DNA of 64,000 nucleotides, from assembly GCF_004364635.1 (NCBI RefSeq), contig NZ_SOAX01000008.1:69196-133195 (forward strand), in the 5' to 3' direction. The notes below the pieces were generated by a model. That model saw only the letters and a list, made by a program, of their open reading frames with translations, had not been told where the DNA came from and searched no databases. Every line of letters starts with the position of its first letter. The first letter of the stretch is position 1. Origin of the DNA: Halospina denitrificans (GTDB lineage Bacteria; Pseudomonadota; Gammaproteobacteria; Pseudomonadales; Oleiphilaceae). Below are positions 59,606 to 64,000 of this stretch, in pieces. A program made the position numbers and the translations under genes.

Positions 59606-61000
59606 ATGAGCAAGCGAACCAGCCGTGCGAAGACGGCCTACGTCTGCAATGACTGCGGCGCTGAATACAGCAAGTGGCAGGGCCAGTGCGGCGCCTGTGG
59701 TGAGTGGAATACCCTCTCGGAAGTCCGCATTCCGGGTTCAAGTGGCGGTGAGGCCCGGGAAGCCCGTTTTTCAGGGTATGCGGGAGCAGCTTCGGCCATC
59801 CAGTCCCTGGAGGACGTGGATCTTACGGAAGAACCGCGCGTGGCCACCGGTATCGGGGAGCTGGACCGGGTGCTGGGCGGTGGCCTTGTTGCCGGTTCCG
59901 CCGTGCTGCTTGGTGGCCACCCGGGCGCGGGTAAGAGCACGCTCCTGCTGCAGATGCTCTGTGAACTGGCCCAGTCACAGCCCGTGCTCTATGTAACCGG
60001 CGAGGAATCCCTGCAACAGGTCGCGCTGCGGGCGAAGCGTCTGGGCCTTGGGGCCAGGGGCGTTCGCATGCTGTCCGAGACCGGGGTCGAACGCATGCTG
60101 TCGGTGGCGGAATCGGAAAAACCCGCCATATTGGTGGTGGATAGTATCCAGGTGATGCACGTGTCAGATGTGGAGTCCGCGCCCGGTTCCGTGGCCCAGG
60201 TGCGGGAAAGCGCGGCAACACTGACGCGCTACGCCAAGCGCAGTGGTGCGGTGTTGTTTCTGGTGGGCCACGTCACCAAGGAAGGCAGCCTGGCGGGCCC
60301 CAAGGTGCTCGAACACATGATCGATGCCTCCCTGCTTCTGGAAGGCTCCAGTGACAGCCGGTACCGGACCCTGCGCGGCATCAAGAACCGTTTCGGGGCC
60401 GTGAATGAGCTCGGTGTCTTTGCCATGCTGGAGCAGGGCCTGAAGGAAGTGCGCAATCCCAGCGCCATCTTCCTGAACCGGGGCAGCGAGGAGGCGCCCG
60501 GCAGTGCTGTCATGGTGGTGTGGGAAGGCACCCGTCCGCTGCTGGTGGAGGTGCAGGCGCTTGTGGACAGCGCCCAGGGTGGTTATCCACGGCGGGTCGC
60601 GGTGGGCATGGACCAGAATCGCCTGGCGATGCTCCTGGCTGTGCTGCATCGTCACGGGGGGCTGCATTGTGGCGACCAGGATGTCTTTGTGAACGTAGTG
60701 GGCGGCGTCAAGGTAACCGAGACCACGGCGGACCTGGCATTGCTGGCGGCGATTATCTCTTCATTCCGGGATAAACCGCTGCCCCGGGATCTGGTGATTT
60801 TCGGGGAGGTGGGCCTGTCCGGGGAGATCCGGCCGGTGCCCAGCGGCCAGGAACGTATCCAGGAGGCCGCCAAGCATGGCTTTCGCAAGGCCCTGGTGCC
60901 GGGCGCCAACGTACCCCGGAAACCGGGTGAATCCATGACCGTCACGGGCGTGAATCGCCTCAGCGAGGTCCTGGACGCCCTTGAGGCTTTGTGCGACTGA
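59606..61000 (+). CDS. radA: DNA repair protein RadA
   Basis: RecA-like motor that drives branch migration during recombination. 464 residues. Zinc finger cysteines C14, C17, C28 and C31, Walker A GGHPGAGKST near 103-112, the RadA-specific KNRFGAVNELGVFAM motif, and a C-terminal Lon-protease-like domain (VAVGMDQNRLAMLLAVL, FGEVGLSGEIRPV). A 125-base gap separates it from hemE. The crotonase gene follows after 15 bases. Confidence 0.97.
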   Translation: MSKRTSRAKTAYVCNDCGAEYSKWQGQCGACGEWNTLSEVRIPGSSGGEAREARFSGYAGAASAIQSLEDVDLTEEPRVATGIGELDRVLGGGLVAGSAVLLGGHPGAGKSTLLLQMLCELAQSQPVLYVTGEESLQQVALRAKRLGLGARGVRMLSETGVERMLSVAESEKPAILVVDSIQVMHVSDVESAPGSVAQVRESAATLTRYAKRSGAVLFLVGHVTKEGSLAGPKVLEHMIDASLLLEGSSDSRYRTLRGIKNRFGAVNELGVFAMLEQGLKEVRNPSAIFLNRGSEEAPGSAVMVVWEGTRPLLVEVQALVDSAQGGYPRRVAVGMDQNRLAMLLAVLHRHGGLHCGDQDVFVNVVGGVKVTETTADLALLAAIISSFRDKPLPRDLVIFGEVGLSGEIRPVPSGQERIQEAAKHGFRKALVPGANVPRKPGESMTVTGVNRLSEVLDALEALCD

Positions 61001-61015
61001 ACAGGAGGGGAGTGA

Positions 61016-61798
61016 ATGGCCGCTGATGAGGCGCAGGTTGTTACTGAAAGGCATGATGATCTCCTGTTGGTTCGCCTCAATCGTCCCGAGTCCCGCAATG
61101 CCGTGGACGGGCCAACCGCGGAGCGGCTCGCGGCCGCTTTCCGTGAGTTTGAGGCGGATGACGGGCTGCGGGTGGCCGTGCTTACGGGCAACGGGGCGCA
61201 TTTCTGCGCCGGGGCGGACCTGAAGGGGGTTTCCGAGGGGGCCCGGGTCAACCGTCTTTCCCCGGAAGGCGACGGCCCCATGGGGCCTTCCCGGTTGCGG
61301 CTTACCAAGCCCGTGATTGCGGCGGTATCCGGCTATTGCGTGGCAGGCGGGCTTGAGCTGGCGGCCTGGTGTGACCTGCGGGTTGCCGATGACACGGCCG
61401 TTTTCGGGGTGTTCTGCCGCCGTTTCGGGGTACCGTTGATCGACGGCGGAACGGTGCGGCTGCCGCGTCTTATTGGCCAGAGCCATGCGATGGACATGAT
61501 CCTTACCGGCCGGCCCGTTGAGGCGGATGAAGCACTGCGCATGGGCCTTGCCAACCGGGTTGTGACCCGGGGCGAGGCCATTGACCAGGCAATGACCCTC
61601 GCCAGGCAGTTGGCGGATTTCCCGCAGACCTGCCTCCGGGGTGACCGCCTGAGTGTCCTCGAGCAATGGTCGTTGCCGGAATCCGAGGCCCTGGCCAATG
61701 AGTTCCGCCATGGCCAGGCTACGCTGGCCTCTGGCGAGACCGTCTCGGGCGCGGGTCGTTTTGGTTCCGGGCAGGGGCGCCATGGGGCGTTTGAATAA
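61016..61798 (+). CDS. Crotonase-family protein (enoyl-CoA hydratase-like)
   Basis: 260 residues, AGGAGG ribosome site. The crotonase fold is clear: FCAGADLKG forms the first oxyanion-hole segment, GYCVAGGLELAAWCDLRVAD contains E114, which matches the first catalytic glutamate of enoyl-CoA hydratase. The segment around the second glutamate reads VFCRRFGVPLIDGGTVRLP, with Cys where the glutamate would fall in my alignment by eye. The reaction may therefore not be simple hydration; isomerase, thioesterase-like or other crotonase chemistry is possible. Its end overlaps the next gene by 17 bases. Confidence 0.85.
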   Translation: MAADEAQVVTERHDDLLLVRLNRPESRNAVDGPTAERLAAAFREFEADDGLRVAVLTGNGAHFCAGADLKGVSEGARVNRLSPEGDGPMGPSRLRLTKPVIAAVSGYCVAGGLELAAWCDLRVADDTAVFGVFCRRFGVPLIDGGTVRLPRLIGQSHAMDMILTGRPVEADEALRMGLANRVVTRGEAIDQAMTLARQLADFPQTCLRGDRLSVLEQWSLPESEALANEFRHGQATLASGETVSGAGRFGSGQGRHGAFE

Positions 61799-63488
61799 AG
61801 CCGGTTTCTGTCTCGGGCTGGCACTGTGCCTGCTCTGGGCACCTCCGGGGTGGTCGGTAACGGAGGCATGCCGGGAAAGCCAGGTTCAGCCGGAAAATAT
61901 CGACCTTGATCAGCCACGGGATCAACTGGCGCGTCAGTCGGATCTGATCATCCCGCCGGGGGCGACTATTGGTGAGGTTCAGGTCCACAACCGGCCGATT
62001 TTCGACACGGATAAACCGGGGCAGGACAATGCCCTGTACCGTTTGCTGAACTGGCTCAATGTGCCGACCTGGGATTCGGCACTGGCGTCACAGCTGGTGT
62101 TTTCCGAGGGCGATTATTACAGCCAGGACGACCTGTCCGAGTCGGAGCGTATCCTCAGAAGTCGACGGTATCTAACGGCAGCCTGGGTCAGCCCGATCCG
62201 GGTCTGTGGCGACCAGGTGGATGTGTCGGTTCTGGCCCGGGATACCTGGACGCTGTTCCCCAGCCTTGGGGTGTCGCGTTCGGGGGGTGAAAATACGGCG
62301 ACCGTGGGAGTTTCAGATCCCAATTTCCTCGGTTCCGGCAAGAGCCTTTCCATCTCCCGGACCCGGGATGCGGATCGCAGCACCACCAGCTTCGTTGCTC
62401 ATGATCCGAACCTTCTGGGGTCGCGCTGGGAAGCGCGCCTGGGGTACGCGGATCGCAGTGATGGTCGGGGCCGCAACCTGTCCATCGAGCGTCCCTTCTA
62501 CAGCGAACAGGCTTTGTGGTCATTCGGAATTCAGGCTGCGGAGGATCGGCGTGAGGATGCGTTGTTTTTTGGCGGTGACAAGGTAAGCCATTTCGAGCGC
62601 GACAGCTCCAGCGCGTCCATCTCCTATGGGACGGCGCTGAGTCGCAGCGGGATGACTCAACCCCGTCTGTTGGCCGGTTACCGTTATGAAGAACAACGCT
62701 TCAGCCCCGTTGAGGGGCGTGTGGCACCCGATCCCTTTCCCGACGACCGCGTTCTGAGTTACCCATGGATCGGGTTCCAGTGGCGGCAGAACCGGTTCCA
62801 CGAGACGGTCAACCTGACCCAGCTCCAGCGGGTTGAGGACGTACGCGACGGAATCGATTTCCGAACCGAGTTTGGCTATTCCGCCGAGGGGTTGGGCGCG
62901 AGTGAAGACCGGATCGTGGTGCAGCACCATTTCAGCGATTCCATTGTCGCAACACGCCGGAGTTTTGCGGATTACCGGTTCAGCCAGTCCGGCCATTACC
63001 GGCTTGACGAGGATCGGGTGGAGAATCTGACCGCTACTCTGCAGGGGCGATTTTTCTATGGGGGCGTCGATCGCTGGAGCAGCTGGTACAGCGTGCTTGA
63101 GTTTAGCGCGGCGCGGAACCTGACGGCCGATCAACAAATGACGCTGGGCGGTGACAACGGGCTGCGCGGTTATCCACGCCATTATCAGCAGGGCAATCGG
63201 CGTTTCCTGGGTACTCTTGAACGCCGCTATTTCCCGGACTGGCACCCATTCAGCCTGTTCCGTATCGGCGGTGTCGCCTTTTTGGACGTGGGCAGGGCCT
63301 GGTTTGACGACGGACGCCGTAACGGACCGGACGAAGGGGTTCTGACGGACCTGGGCGTTGGGCTGCGCCTGGCGTCCAGCCGGATCGAGGTGGATCGCAT
63401 GCTGCACCTGGATTTTGCGGTTCCCCTGGATGGGGATGACAGGATTGACGGGTTCCAGGTGCTATTGAGGGGCCGGACGCGTTTCTGA
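61782..63488 (+). CDS. Omp85/BamA-TamA family outer membrane protein
   Basis: 568 residues from the ATG at 61782, where a signal peptide begins (MGRLNKAGFCLGLALCLLWA, cleavage near WSVTEA). A POTRA-like region follows (about 60-150, ATIGEVQVHNRPIFDT, SQDDLSESERILRSRRYL), then the surface-antigen barrel with DPNFLGSGKSLSI, the GGDNGLRGYPRHYQQGNRR segment that holds the conserved RGY-type motif, and a C-terminal Phe (RGRTRF). Only one or two POTRA domains fit, fewer than BamA. Role in protein insertion or secretion is inferred; no partner gene is adjacent. Confidence 0.82.
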   Translation: MGRLNKAGFCLGLALCLLWAPPGWSVTEACRESQVQPENIDLDQPRDQLARQSDLIIPPGATIGEVQVHNRPIFDTDKPGQDNALYRLLNWLNVPTWDSALASQLVFSEGDYYSQDDLSESERILRSRRYLTAAWVSPIRVCGDQVDVSVLARDTWTLFPSLGVSRSGGENTATVGVSDPNFLGSGKSLSISRTRDADRSTTSFVAHDPNLLGSRWEARLGYADRSDGRGRNLSIERPFYSEQALWSFGIQAAEDRREDALFFGGDKVSHFERDSSSASISYGTALSRSGMTQPRLLAGYRYEEQRFSPVEGRVAPDPFPDDRVLSYPWIGFQWRQNRFHETVNLTQLQRVEDVRDGIDFRTEFGYSAEGLGASEDRIVVQHHFSDSIVATRRSFADYRFSQSGHYRLDEDRVENLTATLQGRFFYGGVDRWSSWYSVLEFSAARNLTADQQMTLGGDNGLRGYPRHYQQGNRRFLGTLERRYFPDWHPFSLFRIGGVAFLDVGRAWFDDGRRNGPDEGVLTDLGVGLRLASSRIEVDRMLHLDFAVPLDGDDRIDGFQVLLRGRTRF

Positions 63489-63507
63489 TCCGGATCCGAC
63501 AAAGCCA

Positions 63508-64000
63508 TTATTGGGCTTCTTCCGCGACCTCACGTATCAGGTCGGCGGTTCGCTCGGGCGCTTCGAGCATGGGGACATGGCCGATACCCTCAAGAATTTC
63601 CAGGCGCGAGTTGGGCAGGGCCTCCGCTACCAGTGACGCGTTTCGGACGCTGATGACCCGGTCTTCCGAGCCCCAGAGGACGAGGGTGGGAACCTTGATT
63701 CCAGACAGCATGCCGGCGAAATCCACCTCGGCGTCCTTACGGATATCGTTGAAGATCCTGGCGTTGATCTCGCGGTTGCCCACCGCCTTACGGGCCATGA
63801 CTGAACTGATCGGCCAGGGAATGAAAGGCCGTTCTTCCATGACAAAATCCAGGAGCTCGTCATAGTCCGCGTGATTTTTGACGATCAGTGGGTTTTCACC
63901 CTTCTCGAGCAGGCCGTCGAGCCTGGAGGGGTGTTCGTGGATGCCGGCGGTATCGATCAGCCCGAGGCTCTGCACCTGCTCCGGGTACTCGGCCGCGAAC
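63508..64000 (-). CDS. Alpha/beta-hydrolase, N-terminal part outside the window
   Basis: The C-terminal 163 codons are present and the frame stays open through the window edge (FAAEYPEQVQSLGLIDTAGI). The acid and base of the triad are visible in VLWGSEDRVIS and GIGHVPMLEAPERTADL; the nucleophile lies outside. A helical cap (LLEKGENPLIVKNHADYDELL) follows the second strand. This is the pattern of lipase or peroxidase-like hydrolases; the substrate cannot be named. It converges with the Omp85 gene, leaving 19 bases between stops. Confidence 0.8.
   Translation of the reverse strand, partial: FAAEYPEQVQSLGLIDTAGIHEHPSRLDGLLEKGENPLIVKNHADYDELLDFVMEERPFIPWPISSVMARKAVGNREINARIFNDIRKDAEVDFAGMLSGIKVPTLVLWGSEDRVISVRNASLVAEALPNSRLEILEGIGHVPMLEAPERTADLIREVAEEAQ

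Overview
The window is 64 kb of GC-rich chromosome from a gammaproteobacterium, probably a marine or halotolerant relative of the Pseudomonas/Marinobacter/Oceanospirillales group. The evidence is gene order (hslU-hslV-SPOR protein-argS-priA-rpmE-malic enzyme-ponA, pilMNOPQ-aroK-aroB-damX-gltB-gltD-hemE; nudF-yqiB-cpdA-yqiA; ygiF-like-glnE; rppH-ptsP), a LPS-type outer membrane (waaA, porins, Omp85 protein, TolC) and type IV pilus assembly genes. I see no phage, transposon, CRISPR array, rRNA or tRNA gene. Almost every base is core chromosome with very short intergenic gaps. The assignment below family level is inference.

Layout. 1-9.9 kb: the tail of typA, proline iminopeptidase, a TorF-type porin, dtd, a second porin, a CYTH triphosphatase, glnE (control of glutamine synthetase), ilvE and waaA. 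9.9-16.9 kb: tolC diverges from thiC, whose leader carries a TPP riboswitch; thiC is followed by nudF, a yqiB-type gene, cpdA and yqiA, then a convergent HAD phosphatase. 17-19.9 kb: rppH and ptsP (RNA 5'-end processing and the nitrogen-related PTS). 20-31.3 kb, minus strand: one tightly packed run urtABCDE-ureDABCEFG-hupE, that is urea import, urease with all accessory proteins, and a nickel permease. A sigma-54 promoter and a pair of NtrC-like sites 32 bp apart stand upstream of urtA. 31.7-33 kb: a patatin-like lipase, divergent from urt.

33-39.7 kb, minus strand: priA, argS, an FtsN-like SPOR protein and hslVU, with a sigma-32-like promoter in front of hslV. 39.7-41.4 kb: rpmE and a short malic enzyme. 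41.4-43.9 kb: penicillin-binding protein 1A, divergent from 44-49 kb pilMNOPQ, which ends at a strong terminator. 49.1-52.3 kb: aroK-aroB-damX-like. 52.4-59.5 kb: gltB-gltD-hemE. 59.6-64 kb: radA, a crotonase, an Omp85-family outer membrane protein and a truncated alpha/beta hydrolase at the edge.

Nitrogen is the recurring theme: glnE, ptsP, urea uptake and hydrolysis under NtrC/sigma-54, and glutamate synthase. Urea enters through UrtABCDE, urease releases ammonia, and GltBD with glutamine synthetase (controlled by GlnE) assimilates it. I did not find a convincing new biological system. The items most worth a second look are regulatory: the NtrC/sigma-54 module, the sigma-32-like hslV promoter, inverted repeats in the tolC and torF-porin leaders, and the gltB leader with a possible eight-codon peptide. 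A hexanucleotide Glu-Pro repeat in the DamX-like gene also stands out.
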